A stretch of 64,000 nucleotides of DNA from Flavobacterium zhairuonense (GCF_004352915.1 NZ_SJSY01000075.1:186001-250000); one strand, 5' to 3'. Counted from the stretch's first letter, positions 1 to 8,746 are shown. Program-made: numbers and translations. Notes: generated by a model not told the origin, from the letters alone.

Positions 1-148
1 TATGACAGGCATTCATTGCCCATCCAACCATTCGGGCAGAGCGTGCGGTTCCTAAAGCTTTTGCAATTGCGCCATAAGAAGTCACTTTCCCAAACGGAAT
101 TTGTCTGGCAACTGCATAAACTCTTTCAAAAAAATTTTCCTCAGCCAT
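1..148 (-). CDS. MGMT-family DNA-binding protein (alkyltransferase or alkyltransferase-like), 5' part only
   Basis: Only the first 49 codons are in the window; the gene runs off the left edge. The visible protein starts MAEENFFERVY and contains IPFGKVTSYGAIAKAL, the winged-helix DNA-binding signature of the C-terminal domain of O6-alkylguanine-DNA alkyltransferases. It begins directly with this domain, as short alkyltransferase-like (ATL) proteins do. The active-site PCHR region lies outside the window, so a true methyltransferase cannot be told from a catalytically dead ATL protein. The likely role is recognition or repair of alkylated guanines in the cytoplasm. Confidence 0.8.
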   Translation of the reverse strand, partial: MAEENFFERVYAVARQIPFGKVTSYGAIAKALGTARSARMVGWAMNACH

Positions 149-196
149 AGGTTTTGCCACAGATTATAAGATTAAAATGATTTTAAAAAAAAATGG

Positions 197-283
197 TTTC
201 ACGCAGATTCAGCAGATTTTAGCAGATTAAAATTAAATAAAAAATCCATTTAGATCGGCTAAAATCTGGTGAATCTGCGTGAA
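197..283. repeat. Dispersed inverted repeat, TTTCACGCAGATT family (copy 1)
   Basis: The arms begin TTTCACGCAGATTC and end GAATCTGCGTGAAA, with AGCAGATTTTAGC / GCTAAAATCTGGT continuing the match inward. The element sits between the MGMT-like gene and the LysE-type gene. Related copies are at 9260, 15184 and 19776, always intergenic. Transcripts would form a long hairpin. No transposase or coding potential is visible inside. Confidence 0.8.
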
Positions 284-301
284 ATATTACAAGTAATTTT
301 T

Positions 302-940
302 TTATCCGAAATAATAATTCAGAATATTGAAAAGTGTTGCAACAGCGACTAATCCGGTAATACTTCCGATAATCGTATTCATGTTGCGCATAAAGTAATC
401 GGTTTTCTTTTCTATTCTTCCGAAGAAAGCAATATAGCTGTATAAAATTCCAAAAGCACCAAGGACTGAGCCTAATACAAAAGTCAAAATAATTGTGTTT
501 TCGAATACAAAAAGATTGTACGAAGCTAATGTAACACTTACAACAACGTAATACGGAATTGGGAAAAAATTCAATCCAGAAAGGAGCATTCCAAGAAAGA
601 AACGGCTTTTTTTGCTGCTCTTTTTGATTTTCGTTTTTTTCTTTGCTACAGGGTCTTTTGCAAAAAATAAAAAGTAAATGGTTAAGATCGAAAAAATGAC
701 AAAACCAACTTCGCGTAAAAGCGTTACAACATCTGGACGATTATCTATAACACGAGCAAATAATACAGCAACAAAAGCTTGGAAAAAAATAACAAAAACA
801 GCACCGATTACAAATGACAAAGCATTCTTTTTTCCCTCTTTCATTTTTATTTTGGCTGCGGTCATATTGAGCAATCCCGGAGGAATAGTCCCAATTGCAG
901 CGGCAATAAAACCTGAAAGTAATGGTGTAAGGTAAGTCAT
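302..940 (-). CDS. LysE-family translocator (small-molecule exporter)
   Basis: This is a 212-residue integral membrane protein. The N-terminus FIAAAIGTIPPGLLNM matches the glycine/proline-rich first helix of the LysE/RhtB exporter superfamily. About five or six hydrophobic segments can be seen, with a lysine-rich cytoplasmic loop near residues 97-112 separating the two halves. Family members export amino acids or related metabolites across the inner membrane; the substrate cannot be read from sequence. The gene stands alone, transcribed in the same direction as trmB upstream, with only about 40 bp between them. Confidence 0.8.
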   Translation of the reverse strand: MTYLTPLLSGFIAAAIGTIPPGLLNMTAAKIKMKEGKKNALSFVIGAVFVIFFQAFVAVLFARVIDNRPDVVTLLREVGFVIFSILTIYFLFFAKDPVAKKKTKIKKSSKKSRFFLGMLLSGLNFFPIPYYVVVSVTLASYNLFVFENTIILTFVLGSVLGAFGILYSYIAFFGRIEKKTDYFMRNMNTIIGSITGLVAVATLFNILNYYFG

Positions 941-983
941 TTAGTAATTAAAATCGGTTAAAATAAAGGTTTCAAAATCAAGG

Positions 984-1661
984 TTAGTCCTTAATTTTGA
1001 AACGAATATACGTAATTGCCTTGTTAATTTCTAAATATTGTTTTTCGTAAAATGTCTGAATTGAAGTTACGACTTCTGGACTTCCTTCGTTTTTGTAAAC
1101 ATTATGGTTGGCATAAAGTACTTCATGTCCTTCGCCATGAAGCAATCCAAGCGTATACCCGTGCATAAATTCGCTGTCGGTTTTTAAGTTTACGACACCG
1201 TCTTTTTTCAGGATTTTTTTGTATAATTTCAAGAACTCAGAATTCGTCATTCTGTGTTTTGTTCTCTTGTATTTGATTTGTGGATCTGGAAAAGTAATCC
1301 AGATTTCATCTACTTCGCCTTCAGCAAAAATATGATTGATCAATTCGATTTGAGTACGAACGAAAGCAACATTATGAAGTCCGTTTTCAACAGCAGTTTT
1401 AGCGCCTCTCCAGAAACGAGCGCCTTTAATATCAATTCCGATAAAATTTTTGTTAGGATATTTTTCAGCTAGTCCAACAGAATATTCACCTTTTCCACAT
1501 CCTAATTCTAAAACTAATGGATTATCATTTTTAAAGAAATCAGAATTCCATTTTCCTTTCAAAGGCATTAAATCGCCTACAACTTCCTCTCTGGTTGGTT
1601 GAAAAACATTTTGAAATGTTTCGTTTTCTCTGAATCTCTTAAGTTTATTTTTACTTCCCAC
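984..1661 (-). CDS. trmB: tRNA (guanine-N7-)-methyltransferase TrmB
   Basis: TrmB forms m7G46 in the variable loop of tRNAs using S-adenosylmethionine. The SAM-binding motif LELGCGKGEYS lies near residue 51 and the family motif WITFPDPQIKYKRTKHR near residue 121. I place the start at the GTG giving a protein that begins (V/M)GSKNKLKRF, 225 residues. The longer reading frame begins at a TTG that forms the last three bases of a TAATTTTG promoter box, so it cannot be translated from that promoter. The length is normal for the family. Confidence 0.93.
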   Translation of the reverse strand: MGSKNKLKRFRENETFQNVFQPTREEVVGDLMPLKGKWNSDFFKNDNPLVLELGCGKGEYSVGLAEKYPNKNFIGIDIKGARFWRGAKTAVENGLHNVAFVRTQIELINHIFAEGEVDEIWITFPDPQIKYKRTKHRMTNSEFLKLYKKILKKDGVVNLKTDSEFMHGYTLGLLHGEGHEVLYANHNVYKNEGSPEVVTSIQTFYEKQYLEINKAITYIRFKIKD

Positions 1662-1679
1662 TTTTACAAAAATTTTCCG

Positions 1680-1687
1680 CAAAATTA
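1680..1687 (-). promoter_or_regulatory. Putative -7 promoter element of trmB
   Basis: The minus strand reads TAATTTTG, matching the Bacteroidota -7 consensus TAnnTTTG, about 18 bp upstream of the chosen GTG start. No clear -33 TTG was identified. Confidence 0.55.
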
Positions 1688-1805
1688 AGGAATATAAACG
1701 AATGAAATGCTGTAAGTAGGTTTAAATGTTTTTCGCTACAGATTTGCTTCGCCTTTTCGCTATCGCTCGGGTCACAGATTAAAAAGATTTTTTTAAAGCA
1801 TATTT

Positions 1806-1976
1806 ATATAGTCCCTACGGGACAAGATCAAGATAGTGCATTATTTGTTTTTACCAATGTTTAATCTTTACGAGATTTATCTGAGTTAAGAAGTATTTTT
1901 ATAGTTATTCCGTTAGGAATAAAATATCGGTAGAAAACAATGTATATAAATAAAAAATGTCCCGTAGGGACTATAT
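1806..1976. repeat. MITE-like element with perfect 19-bp terminal inverted repeats
   Basis: The left end is ATATAGTCCCTACGGGACA and the right end is its exact reverse complement; the whole is 171 bp with 133 bp between the arms. The interior holds a second small palindrome, ATTCCGTTAGGAAT, and no reading frame. No clear target-site duplication flanks it. With the repeat at 1987 it fills most of the 395-bp gap between trmB and amtB. The structure suggests a non-autonomous mobile or REP-like element. Confidence 0.7.
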
Positions 1977-1986
1977 GTTTAAAATG

Positions 1987-2045
1987 TTTCCGCCACAAAT
2001 TCACGAATTTTATTTTAAAAATAATTCGTGAATTCGTGGCGGAAA
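1987..2045. repeat. Inverted repeat downstream of amtB (CCACAAATTCACGAATT family)
   Basis: Two 23-bp arms (TTTCCGCCACAAATTCACG... and its complement) match at 22 of 23 positions around a 13-bp spacer. The repeat lies 12 bp beyond the amtB stop, so it could also act as a transcript-end hairpin, although no strong T-run follows on the minus strand. A related structure is at 63386. Confidence 0.7.
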
Positions 2046-2056
2046 AAAAAATATTT

Positions 2057-3439
2057 TTAACCGTAATGCGGTTCTGTAATTGGTTTTGATTTTGGATCTA
2101 AAGTTTCATCATGCTGTGATAAATCCAGACCAATATGTTCTGATTCTTCTGAAACTCTTAGCGGAATAATAAAGTTGGTTACTTTAAACAAGAAATAAGC
2201 TCCGAAGAAAGTGAAAATTGAAACTAACACTAATGCCATCATGTGATGTCCGAAAACATTCCATCCGCCGTGAAGTAAACTTGCGTCTTCGCCGTGAGCA
2301 AAAATCGCAGTTAAAATCATTCCCATAATTCCTCCAACACCGTGACAAGCGAAAACGTCAAGCGTATCGTCGAATTTTTTTGAGTATTTGCAGTTTACAG
2401 CAGTGTTAGAAACCAAAGCTGTTACAAATCCGAAAAACATACTTTCTGGAACAGACACAAATCCGGCAGCAGGCGTAATAGCAACAAGGCCAACTACTGC
2501 TCCAATACAAGCGCCAAGTGCCGAAACTTTTCTTCCGTTCATTCGGTCAAAGAAAATCCAAGTCAACATTGCGGCAGCAGATGAAGTTGTGGTGGTCGCA
2601 AAAGCCATAGCGGCAGTTCCGTTGGCAGCAAGCGCAGATCCAGCGTTGAAACCAAACCACCCAAACCAAAGCATTCCAGTTCCTAATAATACAAATGGAA
2701 TGTTTGTTGGAATATGCTGGTTGTTTTTTCTTTTTCCTAAAACAATAACTCCGGCCAAAGCTGCGAAACCAGAACTCATATGAACTACAGTTCCTCCAGC
2801 AAAATCTTTAACACCAAAATAACTTCCTAAAACTCCAGTTGGATACCAAACGGCGTGACATAAAGGAGCGTATATAAAAACGGTAAATAAGCTGATGAAA
2901 ATCAAATAAGAGATAAAACGAACACGCTCAGCAAATGAACCTGTGATAATTGCCGGCGCAATAATGGCAAATTTCATTTGAAACAAAGCAAAAAGCATAA
3001 ACGGAATCGTGCTGGCCAATTGTTTATGAGGCAAAACGCCTACATAATCCATAAATGCAAAAGTGGTTGGGTTTCCGAAGAAACTATAAAAATGATCGCC
3101 AGAACCAAAACCGACCGGTTCTCCAAAAGCCAAACTAAAAGCAACCACAACCCATAAAAGTGTCACAACGCCTAGACAAATAAAACTTTGAAGCATGGTT
3201 GAAATCACATTTTTCTTGCCGACCATTCCGCCGTAAAAGAAAGATAATCCAGGCGTCATGATTAAAACCAGACAAGAAGAAGTAAGCATCCAAGCAACAT
3301 CGGCTGGAACGATGTGATCTGTTGTGCCAAATTCAGATAATACATAGCTGTTTTCAGTCATTGTTGGCCAAAATGCACCTGTGATGCAAACAATGCTTAT
3401 CATAAGAAAGGAAATGATCCAGCGTTTTTCTATTTTCAT
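2057..3439 (-). CDS. amtB: Ammonium transporter (Amt/Rh family)
   Basis: This is a 460-residue polytopic inner-membrane protein with about eleven or twelve hydrophobic segments. It has the Amt signatures: DFAGGTVVHMSSG at 212-224 and FACHGVGGIMG at 363-373. H220 and H366 would be the twin pore histidines that conduct ammonia/ammonium. The N-terminal segment ending near residue 30 may be a cleaved signal or first helix. No glnB/glnK gene is adjacent, unlike the common glnK-amtB pairing, so regulation by PII would have to act from elsewhere. The gene is monocistronic, with its own promoter box upstream. Confidence 0.95.
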   Translation of the reverse strand: MKIEKRWIISFLMISIVCITGAFWPTMTENSYVLSEFGTTDHIVPADVAWMLTSSCLVLIMTPGLSFFYGGMVGKKNVISTMLQSFICLGVVTLLWVVVAFSLAFGEPVGFGSGDHFYSFFGNPTTFAFMDYVGVLPHKQLASTIPFMLFALFQMKFAIIAPAIITGSFAERVRFISYLIFISLFTVFIYAPLCHAVWYPTGVLGSYFGVKDFAGGTVVHMSSGFAALAGVIVLGKRKNNQHIPTNIPFVLLGTGMLWFGWFGFNAGSALAANGTAAMAFATTTTSSAAAMLTWIFFDRMNGRKVSALGACIGAVVGLVAITPAAGFVSVPESMFFGFVTALVSNTAVNCKYSKKFDDTLDVFACHGVGGIMGMILTAIFAHGEDASLLHGGWNVFGHHMMALVLVSIFTFFGAYFLFKVTNFIIPLRVSEESEHIGLDLSQHDETLDPKSKPITEPHYG

Positions 3440-3477
3440 TTTTCAAATACTTAATGGAACCCTATTTTTTTTGGGGT

Positions 3478-3485
3478 CAAAGTTA
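3478..3485 (-). promoter_or_regulatory. Putative -7 promoter element of amtB
   Basis: The minus strand reads TAACTTTG (consensus TAnnTTTG), 38 bp upstream of the amtB start codon. No good -33 TTG is visible at the expected distance. Confidence 0.5.
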
Positions 3486-3701
3486 AAAAAAATTAAATAT
3501 TTTGATTTAGAGGGCTGTTAAAATAGTGGTACGATATTTATTTTAGCTGATTTTGTAATTTATGGATTGGTTTTTTGAGAGTATTTGATTTTCGACTTCT
3601 AAATTTACGCTAATATTGTCAATTTTGCTATAATTATTTTGATAATATGTTTTGTAAAGCCTTCTAAAAGTTAGGATTATAAGAATAAAACTGAAAAATG
3701 T

Positions 3702-4190
3702 TTATTTTTTTTGAAGCTTCGCAATCAAAGCATCTTCAATAGGCGCTTTTATTTTAGTTACAGCATCGACTTCATCATTCGGAATCGTCATGGACAGCAC
3801 ATAATGTTGGATTTTCCATTCTTTTCCAATTTTAACCAAAACGCCAGAACCACGACAAATTTTCATTTGCGTATTCAGTAATTCATCAAACCAAGCGATA
3901 GTTCCTGTTTTGTCAAAAAATATGTGACGTTCTAAAGCGGTAAAATTCCAAGTTTTTCCTTTATCGAAATGTGGTTTTGCCCAGATTTTGAAATCCTTTT
4001 TGGTCCAATTTTCGGTAGCGTCTGTCCCAATGAAAATTGCATCGTCAGCCATTAGAGCAAAATAGGGTTCAAATTTGACATCGGCGGCAGCTTTGTGCCA
4101 AGTATCTAAAGTTTGATTGATTTTGTCTTTGTCGGTTTGAGCATTTGCAAAAGAAGCAACGAATAAAAGGAGTAGAATAGTTTTTTTCAT
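3702..4190 (-). CDS. Secreted NTF2/SnoaL-like domain protein
   Basis: The protein has 162 residues with an N-terminal signal peptide (MKKTILLLLFVASFANA, cleavage near residue 18). The rest resembles a single SnoaL-like/nuclear transport factor 2 cone fold: an opening helix with LDTWHKAAADVKFEPYFALMADDAIFIGTDATE, then strands including WFDELL and GSGVLVKIGKEWKIQHYVLSM. Such folds bind small ligands or serve as isomerase/dehydratase scaffolds. No specific catalytic residues can be assigned, so the function is unknown. It acts in the periplasm or outside the cell. It is a single gene, divergent from the lipoprotein gene that follows. Confidence 0.75.
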   Translation of the reverse strand: MKKTILLLLFVASFANAQTDKDKINQTLDTWHKAAADVKFEPYFALMADDAIFIGTDATENWTKKDFKIWAKPHFDKGKTWNFTALERHIFFDKTGTIAWFDELLNTQMKICRGSGVLVKIGKEWKIQHYVLSMTIPNDEVDAVTKIKAPIEDALIAKLQKK

Positions 4191-4378
4191 GATTAATAGT
4201 ATTTGACTTTAAAGGTAAGAATGATTTTGAACAAGTGTAAAATCTGTGTGAAAAAACTTTGGATTTTTTGTCTTTGCAAATTCAAAAGTCAAAGTAATTT
4301 ACGGCAAAACTTAAATTGTCTTACATTACTTATATGGTTTAAAATTTTTATATTTGAGAGCTTTAAAAATACCACATT

Positions 4379-5038
4379 ATGAATCCGAAAATCTTTATAA
4401 GTTCGCTGGCTCTTTCGTCTTTGCTTTTTATTTCTTGTAAAAAGGAATTAGAGCCTCAAGAAAACACGGCAACATCAGAATTGGTTCGATTAGGACTTGC
4501 AAAAGATACTGCAAAAACCGCAACAACAACACCAGTTGTACAAACTCAAACAGCAAACCCAAATACAGTTTTAGGAGAAACAAAAGGATTAAATCCTGCT
4601 CATGGACAGCCAGGGCATCGTTGTGATATTGCCGTTGGTGCGCCATTGAATTCTGCGCCGCCACAACAAGGCCAAGTTGTAGCGCAACCGCAAATGGTTC
4701 AGGTAAATCCGAATCAGAAGAATGTGGTAACTACAACAACTGCTCCTGTAAAAGTAGCAAAAGGAATGAATCCACCACACGGACAGCCAAATCATAGATG
4801 TGATATTCCTGTTGGAGCGCCATTAAACTCACCAGTAGCAAAACCTGCTGCAACAAATACAGCGCAAAGCGGAACGGCTTCACAATCGTTTACCGTAACG
4901 CCACCAGCAAATAATCCAACTCCGGCTTTATTAAGCACAGAAACAACACAAACAGTTGCCGAAGGAATGAACCCGCCACACGGACAAGCAGGACATAGAT
5001 GCGATATTGCAGTTGGAGCTCCTTTGCCGAAATCTTAA
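4379..5038 (+). CDS. Lipoprotein with three HGQPxHRCDIxVGAPL motifs, function unknown
   Basis: The protein has 219 residues. A lipoprotein signal ends at LLFISC (Cys20). The mature part is three copies of a roughly 22-residue motif, (L/M)NPxHGQxxHRCDIxVGAPL, at about 70-92, 129-151 and 196-217. They are joined by flexible Thr/Pro/Gln/Ala-rich linkers. Each copy keeps two histidines and one cysteine, which could bind metal or form intermolecular disulfides; this is inference. I know of no defined function for this motif. The protein is probably exposed on a membrane surface. The gene is convergent with the HPF-like gene. Confidence 0.85.
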   Translation: MNPKIFISSLALSSLLFISCKKELEPQENTATSELVRLGLAKDTAKTATTTPVVQTQTANPNTVLGETKGLNPAHGQPGHRCDIAVGAPLNSAPPQQGQVVAQPQMVQVNPNQKNVVTTTTAPVKVAKGMNPPHGQPNHRCDIPVGAPLNSPVAKPAATNTAQSGTASQSFTVTPPANNPTPALLSTETTQTVAEGMNPPHGQAGHRCDIAVGAPLPKS

Positions 5039-5122
5039 AAAAGTAACAAAGGTGCAAAGCGACAAAGGTTCAAAGTTTTCCCCCTTTGTTACTTTGCACC
5101 TTTGTGCCTTTGTCACTTTTTA
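5037..5122. repeat. Imperfect inverted repeat between convergent genes (AAAGTAACAAAGG family)
   Basis: AAAAAGTAACAAAGGTGCAAAG on one side faces CTTTGCACCTTTG...GTCACTTTTT on the other. It lies exactly between the stop codons of two convergent genes and may serve as a bidirectional terminator. Similar low-complexity arms occur near 29771 and 39541. Confidence 0.6.
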
Positions 5123-5135
5123 TATATTTTGAGAT

Positions 5136-5450
5136 TTAAAAAGCTTTTTGTTTTTCGAAGGTTGTTGTTAGTGATTTTTTGATTTTGCTTAAAGCACCGC
5201 TAAAAGCTTTTTCTAATGTTTCGGCGTGTTCTGTAACAGTAATAGGTTGTAATTTTTGCGGACGTACTTCGATTAAGCATTTTTTGTCGTGCAAACCAAA
5301 TTTTTCTCCATTTTCATCCCCAAAGTGAACTTCAATGCGGGTAATTTTGTCTTCAAAACGGGTTAAACCTTTTTCTAATTCTGCAGAAAAGTAGCTTTCT
5401 AATCTCGCGTGTCCCTCAATGTTTTTGTCGGTGTTGATTTGAATCTTCAT
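5136..5450 (-). CDS. HPF/RaiA family ribosome-associated factor
   Basis: The 104-residue protein matches the short form of the ribosome hibernation factor/RaiA family: MKIQINTDKNIEGHARLESYF at the start, then ITRIEVHFGDENG and a lysine-rich last helix (KAFSGALSKIKKSLTTTFEKQ). Family members bind the 30S subunit in the mRNA/tRNA channel and inactivate idle ribosomes in stationary phase. It lacks the C-terminal dimerisation domain of long HPF. The family's histidine and glutamate positions are only partly conserved, so the exact subtype is open. The gene stands alone. Confidence 0.8.
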   Translation of the reverse strand: MKIQINTDKNIEGHARLESYFSAELEKGLTRFEDKITRIEVHFGDENGEKFGLHDKKCLIEVRPQKLQPITVTEHAETLEKAFSGALSKIKKSLTTTFEKQKAF

Positions 5451-5550
5451 AATGGTTTAAATTTTATGATTGTCTCTCAAAGCTATCTTTTTTGACCGAA
5501 AAAGACAAGAGAGTTAAGGAAAGATTATGAAAATTTTGTTTAGTTTTTTA

Positions 5551-5997
5551 TTATTCCCAAGAAGGCGGAATCTTTGCTAATTGTTTTGTCCTTAAATTAA
5601 CTACATTCAGAATTTCGACCATACAAGAACCTAGATTTTTCTTGATATCATTGCTCCAAAAACGTAAAACTTTCCAGTTTTGAGATTCTAAATATGCATT
5701 AACTTCGAGATCTCGTTGCATATTTCGCTCGATTTTTTTGACCCAATATTCTGAATTGGTTTTTGGTTTTTTCTTGGTTTCCCAATCTTTACCGTGAAAG
5801 AATTCGCCGTCCACAAAAATGGCAATTTTTAAAGAAGTAAAAGTCAAATCTGGACAACCAAAAACTTTCTTGTTGTTTTTCCGATATCTCAAACCTATAT
5901 GCCATAACGCTTTAGCCAAACGAACTTCATCTTTGGTATTCGTGCCACGAATCATGCTCATGACTTTGGAACGTTGTTCTGGCGTAAAACAGTCCAT
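5551..5997 (-). CDS. vsr: Very-short-patch-repair (Vsr)-like endonuclease, orphan
   Basis: The 148-residue protein begins MDCFTPEQRSKVMSMIRGTNTK, the typical Vsr opening, and keeps RYRKN...VFGCPDLTF with the catalytic Asp, then FVDGEFFHGKDWE and WxxKIERNMQRD. Vsr nicks T:G mismatches made by deamination of 5-methylcytosine. The E. coli FTHGCFWHHHHC segment is replaced by FVDGEFFHGKDW, so the usual Cys/His zinc ligands are absent. No cytosine methyltransferase gene is nearby, although Vsr genes commonly sit beside one. The protein may be a diverged subgroup with altered specificity. Confidence 0.85.
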   Translation of the reverse strand: MDCFTPEQRSKVMSMIRGTNTKDEVRLAKALWHIGLRYRKNNKKVFGCPDLTFTSLKIAIFVDGEFFHGKDWETKKKPKTNSEYWVKKIERNMQRDLEVNAYLESQNWKVLRFWSNDIKKNLGSCMVEILNVVNLRTKQLAKIPPSWE

Positions 5998-6099
5998 GGA
6001 AATTTAATTATTAAAGGTTTGAAATTTAATAATTAGTGGTATTTAATTGGTAATAGGTTGATCACGCTAAGATTGCATGATTTCAACAAAGTTAAGGTT

Positions 6100-8565
6100 T
6101 TATTTCTCTTTCTCCTTCTTCCCCCTCTTAATCTTCATCTTCCCATTATCATCATAAGCCACTAAACGCAGAATAATCCCTTTTTCACGCACTGCATCAC
6201 GTTCCGCTTTAGTCGCAAGTTTGGCATCGTTTTTAGAATTTCGGAGTGGAATTGTCAGGGCTAGATTTGTGCCTCGGCCAAAAGAATAAACGCCTTTTGC
6301 ATCCATATTTAAAACGCTTGAGCTTATTGTCAATTTATTAATATCGACCATTTCACCACGCAGTTTAAAATCACCGGACAAATCACTGAACGTAATATTC
6401 TCGACATCGCGAAACGGAAAAGCATATTTTCCCACTTTCATAATAGGTTCAAAGTTGACTAAAGCGCCTTGTGTAACAGTGAAATTTAAACTTCCGTGAG
6501 TAGAATTGGTAATTAATTCGCCATTGCTGTTCATTAAACCCGTAACATTTGCGTTGCTGGTTAATTTTCCATGAATGTTATTGGGAGAAAAAGATTTGAT
6601 TCCGAAATTGTTGAACGATCTTAAAAAACTTGCAATATCAACTCGGTTTACTTGAGCATTTGAACCAAAAGCGAAATTTTTCCCGCTAGGCGAGATTTCT
6701 GCATTAAAAGCGATATTACCTCCTGAAGTCTGCAGAAAACCGTTTTTAATAACAAGTTTTGAATTCAGCATCTGAACTGTTGCCGTTGTATTGGTCGCAG
6801 TCAATTTATTGTAATTCATTTTATCTGCTTTAATATCGATTACGACGGAACATTTCTCAATTACATCTCGCAAATGACTCGAAATAGTAGGTTTTCTGTT
6901 TTTCATATTCGATTTCCTTTTTTGGGAAGTGGCTAAAACGCCCAAAAATTGTTTGATGTCTAAATTTGGGCAATAAATTTTCCAGTTTACAACCATGCTT
7001 TCAGGCGCATCATAATACAAGTTCAGGAAATTGTCGATTTTGCCTTCCATGAAAATGGTATTTTTTTTATGCTTGTAGGCAATTTTTTTGATCAAGAGCG
7101 CTTGTTGAGTAAACTCCAGCTGTACGCTGACTTTTTCGGCATGAACATTCTTCGGGATAAAATGAAATGATGTATTCGTGATGTTTACATTTCCCAAAAA
7201 CTTGGGTTTATTAATGTACAAATCAACAATGTCAAACTGAAAATTCAAGTTGGCTGTTGCGTGTCCTTCTGTAAACTGAATCCATTTGTCGTTGCTGATT
7301 TCGTTGAGCTTATCGACGTCAAAATCAGAACTTACGGTTCCTGTGGCAATTGGTTTTTCGAGATTATTGATCGACAATTGCGGAATCCTCAAAGGGATAT
7401 TTTGATAAGTTGCCGAAAATCGGGTCAAAATTACGGCCGAATTGGCATCGGTAAAACCTTCTTTCGGTTTGAAATTATTGGTAAAAATCCCTTTGAAAGT
7501 GCAATCATTCAGCTGTCCGTCGGGAATGCTTAATTCGTTGTCTTTAATAATGGCCTGAACGACAATTTTTGGATCGCCTTCGGCATTCAAATCGCCTTTT
7601 ATATCGCAATTTACATCAATTGGCTTTTTTAAATTAAACCGATTCAGTTTTGAGCTGATGTTTCCCGACAATAAATTAGAGGCATTTTGCCATAAAATGG
7701 TTGTTCCGATGTTGATTCCGAACAAAGAATTGCTTTTTCCAATATTGAAAAAAGCAACAATATCAAAAGAATCAGTTCCAATTTTTAAGCCGTCCGTTTT
7801 AACGTCGATTTTTTGTTTGTCCGAAGCATAAGCAACATGTAATGTTCCTTTAAGCTGTTTTTGTTTGGCAAAACTTCCGTGAATGGTATTGAAAGCAAGA
7901 CTGTTGATTTGGGTGTCCAGAAAAAGATCGGTCTCCCAATTGTCTTCGTCGTAATTTACTTTTGATTTTAAGCTCGCCACTTCAAAATCAAATAATTTAT
8001 GACCAACATGGTTGTCAATCGTAAAACGAACATTGTTGAGATCAATCTGGTCGATTGTGGTTTCGGGCTTCTCCTTATTTTCGGGTGTTTTTTTCTTCTT
8101 TGGTTTAAAAATATTAGAGTTCGAATATCCGTCAGGCGCTTTGTAAATATAAATTTGAGCGTCGTTAATGAGGATTTTATGAATATTGATTTCTTTTTGA
8201 AGCAAACTCACGACATTCAAGCGTACTTCTATTTCTTTAGCTTTGAGTAAAGTATGTTTGTGTGTATTCCATTTGTTGTCTTTTAGTTCAACATCTTTTA
8301 AAGCCAGAGTAAAATTGGGAAAACCAGCTAGGAATTTATATTGAAAATCGCCAATATGAAATTTTCCATTAATATTATCGTTGATTTTGGTATTTACTTT
8401 GGCTATTATTTCGGCTTTATTTCGATTGAAATAGATCGACAAACCTCCGCAAGCAATCAGCAAGAGCGCTATTAATCCTAAAATAAAAAACCCAAAACGT
8501 TTGGCATATTTTTTAAAACCAGCCGATTGGAAAAAGACTTTTATGCGATGTAAAGTTTCTTTCAT
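6100..8565 (-). CDS. AsmA-like envelope protein
   Basis: This is an 821-residue protein with one N-terminal transmembrane segment (about 22-47) and a long, mostly beta-stranded periplasmic domain. Features typical of AsmA-like proteins are the KDVELKDNKW and LLKAKEIEVRLNVVSLL segments near the N-terminus and a C-terminal AsmA-type region (NVTGLMNSNGELITNSTHGSL, FSDLSGDFKLRGEMVDINKL). The last residues are strongly basic (KMKIKRGKKEKEK). AsmA/TamB-type proteins are thought to bridge the envelope and move phospholipids to the outer membrane. The gene is monocistronic and divergent from trxA. Confidence 0.8.
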   Translation of the reverse strand: MKETLHRIKVFFQSAGFKKYAKRFGFFILGLIALLLIACGGLSIYFNRNKAEIIAKVNTKINDNINGKFHIGDFQYKFLAGFPNFTLALKDVELKDNKWNTHKHTLLKAKEIEVRLNVVSLLQKEINIHKILINDAQIYIYKAPDGYSNSNIFKPKKKKTPENKEKPETTIDQIDLNNVRFTIDNHVGHKLFDFEVASLKSKVNYDEDNWETDLFLDTQINSLAFNTIHGSFAKQKQLKGTLHVAYASDKQKIDVKTDGLKIGTDSFDIVAFFNIGKSNSLFGINIGTTILWQNASNLLSGNISSKLNRFNLKKPIDVNCDIKGDLNAEGDPKIVVQAIIKDNELSIPDGQLNDCTFKGIFTNNFKPKEGFTDANSAVILTRFSATYQNIPLRIPQLSINNLEKPIATGTVSSDFDVDKLNEISNDKWIQFTEGHATANLNFQFDIVDLYINKPKFLGNVNITNTSFHFIPKNVHAEKVSVQLEFTQQALLIKKIAYKHKKNTIFMEGKIDNFLNLYYDAPESMVVNWKIYCPNLDIKQFLGVLATSQKRKSNMKNRKPTISSHLRDVIEKCSVVIDIKADKMNYNKLTATNTTATVQMLNSKLVIKNGFLQTSGGNIAFNAEISPSGKNFAFGSNAQVNRVDIASFLRSFNNFGIKSFSPNNIHGKLTSNANVTGLMNSNGELITNSTHGSLNFTVTQGALVNFEPIMKVGKYAFPFRDVENITFSDLSGDFKLRGEMVDINKLTISSSVLNMDAKGVYSFGRGTNLALTIPLRNSKNDAKLATKAERDAVREKGIILRLVAYDDNGKMKIKRGKKEKEK

Positions 8566-8746
8566 TTGGAAAATTTTAATAGTTGATTAAAGATACTACA
8601 AAAAAGAATCATATTTAATAAATTGATTTTCAAATTACTGCAATGTTAAATTTGCGATATCAAACCTAAATTTATGATATAATTATTTACAATACTTTTA
8701 TAATCAAAACTAATTTACGAATGGTGTTTGATTAGTTTTTAATTTT

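Noticed and set aside
1806..1976. Complete insertion sequence
   Set aside because: Perfect ends are present but there is no transposase frame inside and no clear target duplication.
2057..3439. Expected glnK/PII partner for amtB
   Set aside because: No PII-like gene lies on either side within the window.
4428..4795. Antisense frames opposite the repeat lipoprotein
   Set aside because: They arise from the biased codons of the Thr/Pro/Gln-rich linkers on the other strand; no start context or family features.
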